The notes under the pieces are model-generated. The model did not search any database, had not been told where the DNA came from, and worked only from the letters and a program-made list of their open reading frames with translations. From the NCBI GenBank assembly GCA_040954595.2, contig CM082583.2, forward strand, positions 9,114,001-9,178,000: a DNA stretch of 64,000 nucleotides, given 5' to 3'. Of the stretch, positions 10,401 to 25,600 are shown in pieces (position 1 is the first letter of the stretch; every line of letters begins with the position of its first letter). This stretch comes from Balanoglossus misakiensis (taxonomy: Eukaryota; Hemichordata). The position numbers were made by a program, and so were the translations under genes.

Positions 10401-13400
10401 TGTATATTGCATACATACATAATTAGACGGTAGACTCAATGAGCATAACAGGATTGGTGTATTTCGGATTTCATCCCTGCAAGCATATCTAATTAACCCC
10501 CCCCCCCCGACCGAATTTTCTTCAGTGTCCGGGACGTACGTGAGGGAAACCTCTTTAATTACGGCGTCTTGCGTAACACGCGGGGATTACATGATAATCC
10601 TCGGTGAAAGTTGAGATCGCGCAAGTCCCATGTTTCACCAAAGAAGTGTATTTCAACCCCATCATCGTCAGGCGATGAACCCGGGCCGTCTTCTCTGCCC
10701 ACACAAATACAATAGCAGAGATTGCAGCAAAATGCTTGACGTCATTGTGGAAAAACTAGTACCAAAAATTATTTCCTAAAGTTGCGTTGCAAACTACTAA
10801 ATTACAAAAAAATCTCCCATAGTTGCGTTGTGTGATATGTGCGGTGCCCATCTTTGGTAATGTTCTGTGTTTAACGCGCCACTTTGACATAACGCAAAGC
10901 TTACTGTACAACACGCCGATAATGGATGATGCTGAACGTTATTTTGGGTATCAAATTCGATAACGCTAAGAATGCATGTCCGCTGCGACAAACATCATCT
11001 TCAATAGCAGTTGACGATTGATACATTGCCGCGATAAAATCACAGACCGTTTTTATGACTTCCCTTTAGAACCACCTGAAATTGCCCGTAGAGTCTGATG
11101 GCCAGCTTCGTTCTGGCTCACACGGCCGGCAATGGCACCAGTGCTGAAATCAGCTTCGTGTGTAGGCTGCCACGGCTGGTGGTCCTCGTACGGGGCATCA
11201 ACCCTCATTTGGGAAACATGCTCGTCGGAGCGAATAGGATTACGTAAGTTTAATGGCCAATGTGTCTGTCTTAGTGAAATCTGTGCACTTTTCAATGTGC
11301 TGGACACGGTTACTATACTTTAATAGAGAATGCCCCCAAACCATACAACGACTCCTTTTATTTCACCGCAACTGGTCTTCATTGCGGAACTGATTAGGTT
11401 TGGAGATAATGCCTGTGAATCTCTGTCTACCTGTCCCCAATTTAGCAAAGTTAAAAATATCAGACACGCCACACATCTCATTTGCAAATTCACGTACGAT
11501 TACGCATGACACCACTGGAACTTTTTTCGTCAAATACAAACAGACTCGGATAAAAGCGTGAAAAACTTTCGGCATAGTACACCTGCTACGCACCCGTTGT
11601 TTTTGTCATTTTGTTTTGTTCAAAAAAGTTACGTCATTCCGCAAGTACAGCTGATACTGGTCGTTATATGCACATTTTCTTAGTATGCAGTGATCCCTCG
11701 AAATAGTTCCAGTGGCGTTGTATCTGTACGATAGGCTAATTTCACACGCCATAACAAGTGAATGTCGTCGGTAGCTGTAGAGTTCTTTCCCCTTGCCGAC
11801 TGACACACTTCAGATTCATGTCGGCCCCAAACAGGAAACACTCGACATCCATGTCAAGCGTGTGTCAAACTGAAGATAACACTTTCTCCTACACTTGACG
11901 ACGGCTCGCTGACTCATCCTGACAACGTACCCCTAAATAAGTAACATCCGATTCGGTCAGCGAGAGCAGTGTCCGACCACGGCGGAGGCAATTATCGGAT
12001 GGCACCGGGCCAGCGAAGCCCCACGCCGCGATCTGGCGTGCGTAACAAACATACTTTCCCAGTAAACTCGCCCCCATTTTCACCCCAATGCGATCAATGA
12101 TACACCAAACAAAGGCATTTAAAAAAATTCACCACCCATCGTGTTTTAAGAACTTGAACGATCCTGCGGTGGGGGGGGGGGGAACTGTTGCTGGGGGGCA
12201 TTGTCATAACAGATTGGCTCATCATCCAGTGAAAAGTGCAACGTCGAGGATTGACTTTTAATAAACACTTATTGTATGATCGTCAAATTTTATTCCAAAC
12301 GATACAAGGCTCGTAAATGCCGTTCCTATCAAAACTTTCACTGTATACTCTGTATATACCCCTGCTGCGGCCATCTCCAGGACACTACAGCGGGCCATGG
12401 GCGGGGCTTTCAATTCAGATAACGGGGAAAGTTTATTTTCCATTTGTAAACACCAATTAAGCTTCCGTACGGACAACATACGCGAGAAAATTCGTATCTC
12501 CTGCTGAATGATTCCGCAATTTTACTATAAGAGATTACGCGCCAGCTGGTGTCCCCCCATTCTCCCCCCCCCTCTTCCCCTCCCACCACGCACCTGGAGT
12601 CAATATCCAGACGAATAATTTACATAACACTTTGGAAATCCCAGCAATGTCGGGATTTGCACGTAAACTTTTATCTATTTTTCCAAGCCTGCATTTTGTC
12701 CGCGCCTGATTTGACATTTATCGCTGTTGATATGATTAACAGCCCCACAGTACAGCAATGACGTCGCCATACCCGCAAAGCATGGTGGGAAGCTCGGCGG
12801 GGTTCCTTCAGGGCCTTACCCAAGTTTTCCCGGGGAGAGGGTTAAAATTTGTGGCACAGAGGAAGATGTTTTTTCTCATTGGCAAACACCCAAATCCCTT
12901 TCATTACAATATTCGAGGATATTCGGACGAAATGGAAGGTGATAACATCTCCTGCAAGAAGTGTCAATGATCATGATTAAAATTTAAAAACGGAGCTGCA
13001 AATGAGTTAAATTCTCGCCAGTCGCCGTGTGAAGAATACTGAAAATGTGGGATGTTTGCTAATTTTTTTCTAAGGAGAAAAATAGCGCTCACGTCATTAC
13101 GTCACCATCTTTTGTTCTCTTTATTTACTCCGACAAACGCAGCTAGTTTTTTTTGACAAGAAAACGGTCCCCATTCACCTCGACCACGTATGAGAAAGAA
13201 CGCGTTCTGCATTGAGACTCGAGCATCCGGTCTCGCTCAGGCTGAGCCCTTCGCGTTCCTCTCCGGAAGAAAGCGAACGGTCACCCCCTTACAGAGTCAC
13301 TCGATGAGCAAGAGCAGCGACTATTTGTTCTCCGTGTTTATATTTTATAACAACAATTGGCACGAACTCAGATAGGAGAGCATTGTCAAGCGGTAAACTG
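7411..13400. other. Intergenic spacer between fibrillin and ADAMTS genes
   Basis: About 6 kb with short frames only, none with family-like motifs. It contains a C12 run (10497-10508), a G12 run (12171-12182) and a pyrimidine-rich tract (12552-12584). No tRNA, rRNA or transposon coding sequence is recognisable by eye. Regulatory elements for either gene may lie here, but none stands out. Confidence 0.5.
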
Positions 13401-13410
13401 CGCAGCGACG

Positions 13411-13426
13411 CGGGCGTTTAAAAGCC
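13411..13426 (+). promoter_or_regulatory. TATA-like element upstream of ADAMTS
   Basis: TTTAAAA (13417-13423) lies in a near-palindrome GGGCGTTTAAAAGCCC, about 150 bp before the ADAMTS start codon. It is a plausible core promoter with transcription starting around 13450. Confidence 0.35.
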
Positions 13427-13570
13427 CTCGCAAGTTGACACACTCACCAGCTGACCGAAGCGAGCCACACAGCGTTGAGCTCTGTAGACTGATTGAGTTG
13501 CAAGGAGCAACGGCGTACGTAACTGAAACGACTTTTTTTTTCATTCATACCACACTAGGGCTGATCCACG

Positions 13571-13673
13571 ATGTACGCGTCGGTGATTCTTCTCAGTGTC
13601 ATAGTCCTGTGCCAGCATCTCGGCAGTGTTGCACCGGTGCCGGTCGAGTTCAGTTTTCCCAGCACCAAACAAG
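13571..13673 (+). CDS. ADAMTS17/19-like: ADAMTS exon 1: signal peptide
   Basis: The ATG has A at -3. It encodes [20 protein letters not shown], a typical signal peptide with likely cleavage near SVA/PVP. The donor is GTTGGT at 13674, weaker than the others. Ends in phase 1. Confidence 0.75.
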
Positions 13674-16600
13674 GTTGGTTTCAATTTTTTTTTGTTTCTC
13701 TCTCTCTGAAACTCACACTTTCTAACTCCACTGTGCAATTTCCTTTAAACTGTCACTAATGGCAACGGGTACCTTCCGGGTAAAAATGTAACTACATATT
13801 ATTCGGGATCCACTAAATTCTGATGGGAATGGCTTAATGGTTTCAACGCCACGCCGATTTTACTCGTGGTCCATTCATTCGACGGGGATGAAACGCGCCG
13901 TGGACAAGCATCGGGCATTGTTAGTGTTACGGTTTCGGCGTTCGGGATCGCTTGGCTCCACTTACTTTTCAAAAGGCAGTTTGTTGTACCACCAAAGTGT
14001 TTTTCAACGTTACCTTTTCGGTTTGTTTTAATAGTTTAGCGTCTTTGTGTCTGCTTCACACACAGGTGAGTTCGCACGGAGTCTGGCCGACTATGCCATC
14101 GTCACACCGGAGGCAGTGGACCGAGACGGCGGGTTTCTGTCTCACGATCTGAGCTACCACCGCCGGTTGCAGCGTCGCAGTCTCTCCGGGGCCTCCGACG
14201 CCGCTGCCCATTTCAGGATTTCCGTGGACGGCGACCAGCATCTTCTGGCTCTGACCAAGAACGACAAACTCCTGGGGCCGGGCTTTGTGGTGGAACGTAA
14301 ACGTGCAAACATTACAGACTCCAAGATTAGGCAACTCGGACATGATTCTTGCCACTATCACGGGCATGTTAAATCAAGGCCGAACTCCAAGGTCGCCATT
14401 AGCGACTGCGATGGTCTGGTGAGTAAAAAAAATACATTTTATTTTGGTGACCCTGACTTCATATGAAATGGGTTCAACAATGCTATAAATTTCTCTTTCA
14501 ATTCCATGGTTGGATGTCACTGTTTAATAGCTACCCAAGAAAAAAATACCATTCAGGAAATTTCCATGTTTGCTTACTTATTTCGAAACCTCAAAAGACA
14601 CACAATTAAGAGCAAAGAAACAAAAGTATTTGCTCCCGGACCTGACAATTTGCCGCGATTGTTGTTTTTTCCCTCGTATCTTGCCTTTCGACACCCAAAC
14701 GCGATATATATCAAATATTTATATAACGGTCTCATTCACACGTTTGATTGCATGTTTCCCGAATAACTGTAATTGGGCCATAAAACACCGCCCAGGTGGA
14801 TTACAGCATGAGATTTTTCAAAGAAATCCGTTGAATGGCCAATTTCCATTACGCTCGGATAAAAAAACGGGGAATTGTTGAGTCGACAGATTATGTAGGT
14901 CAGTTCGCCCCATTGTGTGTACTTCTGACGTTAAACAGTGCAGGCGTCTTCTAACCACAAGCGACGTGCGGAGTGGCAGACAATGTAAGACGCAAGTGTA
15001 AACCGTTCGCGAAATAACCCTTCTCGCTCAGCTTGCCAATGCCAGAGACTTTCACCGATCGCGCAGTCGGCATCTCGCGAAAATGGACGGGTCATGGTCT
15101 CCAGGGGCAACCACCGGGCTTCCGTTTTGGCTACGTGCGGATGACACTTCCAATTAGAGTTAAATTGTCAATGATCAATATAAAACGGCAACCTTGCGAT
15201 AAACTGTAATCTGAGATATATACCGTGCCGTCCGTCCAACTGTCTGTCACCTCACAAGAGCCAATGTCAAGAGGAATTTTTGCGTCAACAACTGTAGTGT
15301 TACAACTACATGTATTGATAATCTTGACGTGACAGAGCTCTCCTTCTCAAGGAGATGTAATCACGCCGTTATCAATCGATTGAGAGAAGTTAGCCCACTG
15401 TTGCTAGTGCGTTTACACTATATGCTATAGGCCTACAGCAATGGAGCCAATTTCTCAGTCACTCTCTATCTATAGACGCCATGCAAACACGGTTATCGTG
15501 GTCATCTGTGTGCAGACAATGCTCACCGATTTCTCTCCTTATTTTAATTCTGAATTATCAGCCTCAGGAGTGTCCCATAAACGGCCCCCTTTCCAAAAGG
15601 AAAGAAAGAGCGGGGGACGGAATGTTCAGACTCTTGTTGTGACGGCCGAATTGAACACGTCAGATGGCAATAATCCTTTGACCGTTGACATGTGGCCGCC
15701 CTTTCAATTCCAATGCAACGGCTGTGACCTTTCGGGATCTGTGGGAACGTCCCTCCGAAATGCTGCAGTGATCCCGCGGAATCCGCCGGCTCCGCTGTGA
15801 CCTACCACTTAAACCTTGGAGAAAAAGTCGAATGTCGATCCTTCTAATTAGTTTTCCACGGTGGTTGTCCCAAGGAAATCGCCGTGTCTTGTTTTCCTAT
15901 TATCATTATTATTCAAATTATCACTGATGAACTTTCCCCTTCTTTGACTGTCTTTTCTATCGGATTATTCTCAGAAGGATTACCTTGGATTCGGTCAAAA
16001 ATAGAGTTGATCTCATATATTAATTAAATGCCCCGTTTCTTAACCCGCGGATCTTGCTAGCAACGGGTGATATGTACATTGATACATTCATTATTTATTC
16101 GCTACTGTCGCTTCTCGTTAATCCCGATAATTAATTTTTATTCAAATATTTATGTTGGGCCCACGAGAAATAAACCGCGAATAAAGACCTCAGTTCTCGC
16201 CCTATGGAATAACGAGGCTTGCGTATCACAGACGTTTTCAAGTTCACGACTGTATTTTTTTTTAATCGAGAAAATTCCCACAGTCTGACAAATAATTCTA
16301 ACGAATGATGTGAAAAATTATGGAATGCGAAAGCGTGACCTTGCAAGCAAGTGGACAATTTTCTTACAGCATGAAAAACATGCTCTCGGCTAGTAAGTAC
16401 TAGTATGTTCTTTAAAACAACTTAATTGCATTGAATACGAATCTGATACCACAAATAAGTGGCATACCGCTACAGTAACATTTAAACTCTCCGCGGGGTT
16501 TCTCAGACGTCCCGCCAGCGCAGTGCTCGCTCTCTCCACCGACGGGTCAACAAGACGTACGTAAAGCGTAGCCACCTTGCTTTACGCCGGGAGTGGGAAT

Positions 16601-19600
16601 ATAGGGTTTCAATGAACCGCGCAGAGAACAAAGGGCGCCCGGGCATTGGGCACGCATTAGCAAATGAATACCAGCCAGGCCCCTGGATTTCCCAGGAACT
16701 GCAACCAGCCAACCCGGTGAATGATTCCACGGCATTTTACGCACACTGTTTTCCGCGATGTGGTCGATAATCAATTACCGCGCGTTGCATATCTGGAAAG
16801 GCGAACATCGATAGTCGACGTCTTGAAATAGTTTTCCCAGATGTTTTTGACAGCGATATGTCCGGTTTACGTTCTGCTGCGCCCACTTACATGTAACAAA
16901 GCTGTGAGATCGATTTGTAAAGTGCGAGACGAAGTACCCGGTATGCCAATAATATTACATGCTAGAAATTAACCAAATAATAAAACCGTGGCGATAAACT
17001 GCAATGGATTTTCATCGTCCTGTGAAAGTTTGCAGGGGGTGGTGGGATAGGGATGGCCATGGTCTTTTAAAATCGGTTTGACAGGAGTGACTGTTACAAC
17101 CATTATCATCAAGGTATCCATCTGGAATAACCTCCGACGTATCAAGGAAAGGTCTCATCATAAATGATCACATGCTTTGCATATTTCTTCAGAATCCGAG
17201 CGAAACCTTCAGCAGAGCCAATTACGCCCGCCAACACTCAAATGAATCACGCGCAACGCAACATGTATTCCTGCTAAAGGGGTATAATAAGAAAAATTAA
17301 AGAAAAGGTCTTCTCCAACTGAACGTGTCATTGCCCTTTCTCCAAAGTGGATGAAAATTCTGGTTATCGCGGGAAACGACCCTTGCCAAAAAATAAAACA
17401 GTTTTGCATTGACTGTCTAGATGTCAGCTGGACCCGCCAATCATTGACGACGTATTACGTCGTAACGGCCCGACTTGTTTGGCTAGCTGTGTACCGAGAC
17501 TTTAAGGCGATTTGGGTCCGTGGTAGACGCCGCTGGACAAATAGCACGGGGAATGTGAAAAAAACAAGGACTTCAATTTTTTTCCCACCGGAGAATTTTA
17601 ATCTGTGTGCTCAGTGCCACTATCAAATCTTTAAATGTACGCCTGCAGGCGCGCCATCTTGCTATGATCGCGAGGAGATCAATCAGGAATAAAACAAAGT
17701 CTCCGGATCTTAATGTGTGGACACATGTTCCAGACGTCTCTATCATGCACTGCGTGTATTAATACTCATATAGTTCATATGTGACCCGGGGCTGCTAACT
17801 CGTAGACCAGAGATCACTGCTGTATAGGTGTCAGCCAATCGGCATTGCGAACGTTGCGACTGCAGTTATTTTAATGGGTCTTCTTGTATCATTGCCATTA
17901 TAATCACGCGTTATCACTATAACGGTATGCGATACCTGTTCAAAGCTGCTACTGTAAATTTAGTCGCCAATGTTTGCCGATGCTATCTGCCGAAGTTCGT
18001 CGACCTGTTGAGTGCCACACAGTCGAACCGTACATATGTGCGATGACGTAACTCTACACGGCATTCCCTCTTGCCGATGTCCCATCCCAGAATCTGAGAC
18101 TTTTTCTGGTTTTACAACTGTTTGTTCAGTCAAAGCCAAATATCGATCCCATAGATGACACCCTGTTCTTTCGTTCATTTTCTCCTGTAAAATGTCGAAT
18201 TCACTCGGTTGCCTTTCAATGCATCGCCAAGGCCCACCTTCGGTATAGACTAGACTCGCTCTCCCTCCTCTTCCTCCTTTCTAACTACCCATATGCCTCG
18301 TCCTTCTGACCGAGGCCAAACAAAGCTGAGCTCACCCGTCGAGGTTTTTAGTATCTTAAGGGCCCCGTAGGATAGTCACTTTTGAGGAAATTATCTCAAT
18401 CCCATAAAAAGTAAATGATGTTGACAATTTTCTCTAAGTCGTCCCCTCCCAGAAGTGAAAAGACAGTGCTTCCATCGGAGGTGGTGTTTTGCCCGCCTGT
18501 GCGTCTTTTGTGGTGCATTTTATGGCCACCCTTTGTTTCGACATCATTACAACCGTGACACGGCTTGTGTTTTTTTGACCAACTCTAGTGCTGCGAGCGA
18601 CTTGAATTCGTCGCACTGAATGGAGCACAATGCTCAATTGTAGCAGACTTCACTGTTTCAACTGACAAACACTGTGTCGTTTACACTGCTTCTAGATAAA
18701 TAGCCCAAACGACGGTCATGGTGGCAAGACCTCACCTGTGGAGATCATCCCTCGGATATCTCCGGACCGTCAGACCGGGCGCGCGAGAAACTATGCTACG
18801 AATCCTGGCGAGGTCGGAAGGGTGGGAACAAAGCCGAAACAGGTGGTTCTCATTTCACCGAGTTCGCGCATTTTTAACTGTCAGAAAACTCTGGGAAACC
18901 CGGTGCTGAGCAGAAGCCCCAAACACATCTGCACAGCATCATTTCGAATTCTCGCTCGGGGGGGGGGGGGGGGGGGGGGCAAGGCAGATCATCCGTCCCT
19001 TCAGCTCAGCTCAAAAAGTGTACCGACTACCTGCCAGTCTAGTCTCGGCGTCTGCACTTGAACGGCGGACAAACAAAATGTTAGTCTTGGCTGTCAAAGA
19101 CGGCAAACAGAAGTATACACTTCAGCGATTGATGTGTTTTCCCCGAGTATGTATACGGATGTTATGTCAACAAACACTTAGGGTGGAAAGTAACCCATGT
19201 TGGGATTTGCACTAGGGTTTTAAGCTTGTCAGTTTGACGTTGACAGAAACAGGAAATAGATCTCAAAAGATGGATGGGCAGTATGTGTTGATGGATAAAT
19301 AGATAGACAAATATAGATGGGGAGGTAGATACATGTAGATGGACACATATAGATAGATAGATAGATAGATCATATTTTCTTACATTAAATTTTTGATTTT
19401 GTATCTCCATCATTCCTGTAGCGAGGATTCATCCACACCGGAAATCAGGGATATTTCATCGAACCAGTCCTAGGACATGACTTATCCAAAAATTCCAGAC
19501 ACCCTCATCTGCTGTATAAACCCTCAGATTTGGCCGATGTCCAAGACGGGGGTCAAACAGACGATGGTCATTTTCACGGCGACCAGGAATCTCAGTCTTG

Positions 19601-22600
19601 TGGCGTGAAAGGTGAGTGACACCTACTTCGGTGGGTTTCTCCAGGGCTTAAAAAAACGAAACACCGTGTTACGTTTGCGACCAAATGATATTCACCCCAC
19701 CAGCTAATGTCACCTTTTGATGGCAGACGCAAATAAACAAAAGGAATAATTAAACAAATTAGTGATCTGTCAATCACGTTGATTGGCAGCATTGTCTTTC
19801 TGTCTTCAACACTGATGAGCACATCACTTTGTGGCGTTAACTTCGAACATCGATAGTTTGCACAAAGTAGATAGATCTGTTGGAAGAAGGTTGCGAGTCT
19901 TCCCAAGATTGATAGCGACCGATATATGACGCCGGGTCTGCAAGAAAGACACGCGTAAAGCCAGGATTCGTAAAAACCGGAATCCTTATATGATTAAGTC
20001 CAACGCTGTAATATCCCTACTTCTATTAACCCACTGCGTACATATTATTGCCCAGCCAAAGATGCTGTCCCTTTTACGCCATGAGACCTTCGACGTGTGT
20101 ACTAATTATAGCCATGTCTATAGTCTGTGTATTTTATTGGCTCTGCTAAAATGCATTTTTGGCAAAGCGAAGAAAGGGGGTAGTAGGCGATTGTGCAGAT
20201 AAAAGTATTCATAGTGTCGAAACTTATCCGTCTGAAGCGCGACCTACTGAATTCCGGCCGATTGTAATTCTTACATTTTATTGTAGAAGAGACAGTTCAA
20301 CTTGTGAAAAGAAAGGCGATTTCCATCAGAATGTCTAGACTTGTGAGTTCATTAACCTCTTGCAGCCATCGGAGGCTCATCGAGCTCTGGCTAATTCGCG
20401 CCAAGAGGGGGTTGAAATTGGAGATCGCCGCAGCTGACGTCGGCAGCCTCGCAGGTCCTTCCAAGTAATGCGTACCAAATGTGTTGGTTTAATAGTACAC
20501 AAGTTTCCACGTTGGTTGTGATACGGAGATGTTGATGAAACAACTGCGGAAAGTCTGCAAAGATTTGACCCTGAACAGGGAATACGACCGCTGTTGAATA
20601 TCTGTCAACATTAAAGACACTTAGTGTATGTACATTTTAATGACGCCAGTACAGCCTGTCTCGTTTGAGCAATTCAAAGTCAACTGTCCCGCCTAGCAAT
20701 TAACTACTAGGAACAAGAGGCTTTTATATATCCGGAGTTCTCTGGTTATTTGCTTGTTTGTCAGTTTGTTTTCGAATTCCTACATGGAATAAATACCAAC
20801 ATAGCTAAAATCTGCATGTACCACTTGAAGCTCGGGAAACATCGATCAAAATCCCTGATGGAAAAGTCTAGAATCCATCTCTGTTTCTGCCATCCCAAAT
20901 TGTATAGGAAAAGATCATAAGGGTCGATTCTGCACGGCTAATAGGATGACTATAGGAAATTACCTAGCATAAGCCGATTTTGCTATAATTAGCTTTATAA
21001 CATGACCCCCCCTCCACACAGACGTTGTCTTTTCAGTCGGGATAGCGATCTCGTTTGATGGGTTAGACGAGCTGCAATGAGGGTACTGATATTTACAGAC
21101 TGAATGAACATTGCGCAGGCTGTTTGGGATTCTCACTGTCAGAATTCGTTCTTCAAGAGGCAAGGTCATCTACAGACCTTTAATCTTGGTCATTATTCAC
21201 CGTGTCATGCATTCTGTTTCAATACTGTTGGTGGAGGCCTCTTACACCGCCATGGTTTAGTGATCAGATGAACTTCGCACTAAATGGAATTGACCGAATA
21301 TTGTGTTGTTACATGTACGTCGTCACATCTACGCAAGCTAACACTGTAATCTCCATTGTGCGTTTTGTCGTGCAGTTACCGCGTTTTACGAAACGTTATT
21401 ATTGAACCATGCCATTCTGTTGCGACAGGGACAAGCCATGACAAGGGCGACTGGCAGCAAACAGCCCCGGGCACACTTCGATTATTTTATCAATCAAAGG
21501 GGGGACCTTCACTTCCTTGGAAAGATTCCCAAAGGTCTTGCGGGCATCAAATAATCCTATCATGCGTGGATTCTAACACTACTTAGATGTATCATTGTGT
21601 CTGAGTAACAACAAACATCCCACAATCCCCGCCGTACTGAGATTTCTGGCCGGTGTTTCGGTAATCAAAATCCAGACAGATCACCTCCACATGGTCCAGG
21701 CCTCTATCTATCATGATGGATCCTCCACCATACGTCCATGGGAATTAATTTACGAGTTTTCACGGCGTTTTTGTCTTTGAGAACCCCCACAAGGATTTGC
21801 GAAAATATTACAGGGACACGGGCATGAATGGTTCACATTACACATGATTGATTAGACGGGAGAAAATTCGAGCCTGTTTGTCTGTTTTTTTCGGGTCCTT
21901 CTTTACGGATGTTCCACTTGTCCATGTTGTCGAGGGTCTTCCTGCCCAGACCCCCCGACTGGGAGTCAAGGTCTGTTCCATTCAAGAGACCAAACTCCTG
22001 TGGTCCCTCGAGTAATTCCTTGTCTGCGATACTGGGAGTCAGTGTTGAATTGGCACTTAACTCCAGTAATGAGAGAATCCTGATCTCTCGAGGAAAGACA
22101 AGGACGGGAAACAAACAATTATGACCGGATGTGCGGTATTCCGTTACTCCCCTAGTCTCGGTTACCCAGAGCCCTCTGCTTCTTCCGTTAGGCACTCCAG
22201 AAAGAGGGTCTGGGGAAACCCGGTAGACAAACCGTCAGGCGGAATCGGGACAGCTGCGATGCATGACGGGAGATTAATATTCCATAATGGCGACGTCCTG
22301 CGCGCGAACCTCACGGCCGACATGTATGACATACGATACAGAAAACATGCTGAGAAGTGCTAGACCTGCTAAAACTGTATACAAATTGAAAAGAGAGAGA
22401 GAAGTTTGGTAAATAGTTTTCTAATATCGTCATATCATAATATCGTATCGAATATTAATCTCCCGTCATGCATCGCAGCTGTCCCGATTCCGCCTGACAG
22501 TTTGTCTACCGGGTTTCCCCAGACCCTCTTTCTGGAGTGCCCAACGGAAGAAGCAGAGGGCTCTGGGTAACCGAGACTATTACTCCCCGAGTAATCTTTA

Positions 22601-25600
22601 GATTATTGCCACTCATTTTTACCCGCTAATTAATTTTCATTGCCCTTCTAAAGATCTGCCCGTTGGGTCCATTTCGAGCAATTCAATTTCAACTGACATG
22701 CAGAGACACGGGCATCATGGCGAATGTCCGCGTCGATAAAAGCGAACATTTATTTTTCACTTGCATTATTCATCGAAGCCATTGAGCGCCGTCCAATCGC
22801 CCCGCGGCACTACTTTATCTGTCAAAACGCCAGTTTACCGGGTCTTAATTTACCTTTATGCTGCCTGTTATCTTTGCGTCACACGAGATGTCATTTATCA
22901 CAATGGTCTTTGTCGCTGACGTCGCAGAAAAGTGCACTTAATTACACAATTGGGTCTGACCCATGTCATAACTAACCATTTGGGTCGAAACCGACCCAGC
23001 TATTTTCTGTCGCTGCCAGAATTGATCGTAATTGCTTTGACGAACACGTCAATAAACAAGACAAAACAACCCTTTTAGCAGAGTCGAGGCGACAAGCATC
23101 GCACCGGGGTCGACGTCCCGCCAATTGACTGTGGTTGTACTGATCATGACTATGCGATGTGCATTAGTTTCATAAATGCCACCAGATGGTACATTGGATT
23201 GGCAACGAAAACCGATCGATGATGCAGCACCTGTGTCTGGTACATGCGCTACTTGTCAATTGGCAGTTCCAGTTGGTCACTGCTATTTACAGATAAACTG
23301 CAAATTTCTGGCTGCAGCAATATGATCTCTAATGCAGCTTCGTCTTTCTTTCTTTTAAAAACTTGTTTTCGTTGCCTGAAATTCCCGACGCATCTGGGCA
23401 GGATGGTGAAGATGGGTGCCCCGGGGAAGGATTTCGGACTGTGGCCAAGATCTTGGCTTTTAATTGGGCAAATAATTGAACCTCCTTCCACGACCTGCCG
23501 TCGCGGAGATCCCAGAGAGACGTGAACTTTTTGACAATCAAGAAACTCGCAGACTTGTTGTTTTTCTCGTATACTGTTTGATCTTCTATTTGTTAGTCGT
23601 CTTCTGTTTGAACTTCTAATTAGACTTGTCGGTTGGTTGGTTCACAGTTGTGTGACCACTTTTGTTTGTCGTGTTATTGTTATCCGAGTGGTGGACAACA
23701 ATGGTTGATCAAGCAGAGAGTTCCGGGGACCCTGGACGTCTGAATTCACGCCGCGAATTAATTTGAAATGCGTATGTCTAAATACGAAAACAGCATGTTA
23801 TCGAGTGCGGAAAATGAATACGCACTGGATACTACATTTTGTAAAAAAAGTTCTTTCTTCCCGCCTGACACGATTACTGTTGAGGTGTCAATTTTTGCAC
23901 TCTTAACACTCTTCTACGCACGGCTATTTATACATATGAAAACGTTCACCTTTCCGCGAACCTCTGTGACGTACAGAGGGCAGGGCGCCATGCATGGTGA
24001 AGTTTTAGTAGAACGGATTTCCATCCGTTATCATTGAACCAAGTCGAGACAAATTCATTTCAGTTTTAACCCCCGGGGGAGCAAAAGATCACACCACAGC
24101 GGACGTGACTCTTCCATTTTGTTTTCAAGTTTGCAATGCTTGGAAAAAAGGCAGGACATTCTGCATGTATACGGAGTTTGTAATCCACGCTGACAGCTAA
24201 ATAGTAAACATCTGTCCATTATCAGCCGCGTTGTCCTTTTCAAAGCTGCAACCTCTGCGAGATGTGGATGCCTCCCACTGACACGCAATCTGAAGTGGTG
24301 TTTTCCGCTGACTCTAGTGTTTTCCAGCGGCCAAATATTAGTGATTCATTCGTCCCCACCATCCAACATTTCCCACGTCTGTTTAATAGCAAAATCTTGG
24401 TCGCTAGCGCTCGGATCAAAACCATCAGCGTCAACCAACCAGCTCTGTCAGCTGACGATTGTCAAATATGATTTCTTGTTCTACTTCATACACCGTGTCA
24501 ACATTGCCTGCACGCGTGTAAAATCTGTTTTTATTGTTGACAAATAAATTCATGTCCGGACTTAAATTCAATTTTCAACAATAACAATGTAAGCCGTGGT
24601 CAGTGTAAGACTGGGCGTTTTCTCCACGCACCAGAGATTTGAACACGAAACGGCAGTTGATACATCGAACAAAATACTGACAAAAATAGGTTACTAAATG
24701 ACTGTTACAGCTGATGATGCTTTAAAAGGGCTTCTCCGGACACGCGTTATCACTCTTATCTGTGACTCACCCATTATAGCATGCTGTAAAGCAATAAAGA
24801 GGGTGGCATCGCGTCCAGAAAAAGAAGTTTCCTCTTTCTTGTGATACAGTGTGTGGGTAGGCAATCATGCGTTTAACGTTTTTAAAACTGCCGTTATCGC
24901 TCGCGGCGCGTGGCTACCACAGATATGCCTAACTTTTAAGGAGAGAGTGAGTCACATTTTGACGTTATTTTGTGGGAGCTACTTCTTCTCTACATAGCTG
25001 AACACTTGGCTCATCGATAAGCGTCGTTGCTGGTGTTAAAAAGCACATGAAATCATCGGGGGCGGCTGCTTGGACGTGTTACGCGATAACAATGATATAT
25101 GAAATCCCCAATCTGCATGCATGCTACCGCGATGTATCAGACTGGATGGTCACCACGTGCCGTCTGCTATACAAGATGTGACTTTCGCGTAAACAGAAAA
25201 CAAGTGCATTGTCCAAATAATACTGATAGGTCTGGTCGTTTTGATAAGTGGGAGCGTTGATGATACCCAGATTGCACTGCGGCCCGTCGATTGCGACTGG
25301 ATATCAACTCAAATAATGTCTACTAGTATATGGCGAGTACTTTGCTACGGACAGTACAGAAAGAAATCTTGAGTTCTATTTCTGTAAGCTGAGTGTTATC
25401 TAAGTATTACACACACCATTTATTAATCGGGTATTCACCAGGGCCTCCCATACATGGACTAAAATCCCCCAGCTTAAACCATAAAACTTGTTTCCCTGAT
25501 CCACCGCCACAGTCATATATGCAATGTATCCATATTACCGTTATTTTAGATGACTGGATTATCAACGATTGCTCTCGACTCGATACGATCGATTATGGTC

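Larger units (their letters stand above)
14419..19421 (+). other. ADAMTS intron 2
   Basis: About 5 kb with no family-like coding sequence. It contains a G22 homopolymer (18958-18979) and an AGAT-rich stretch near its 3' end. Short frames such as 15441-15800 look like chance. Confidence 0.6.

Noticed and set aside
15441-15800. 119-residue plus-strand frame in ADAMTS intron 2
   Set aside because: No recognisable motif, no splice support, and the composition looks random.
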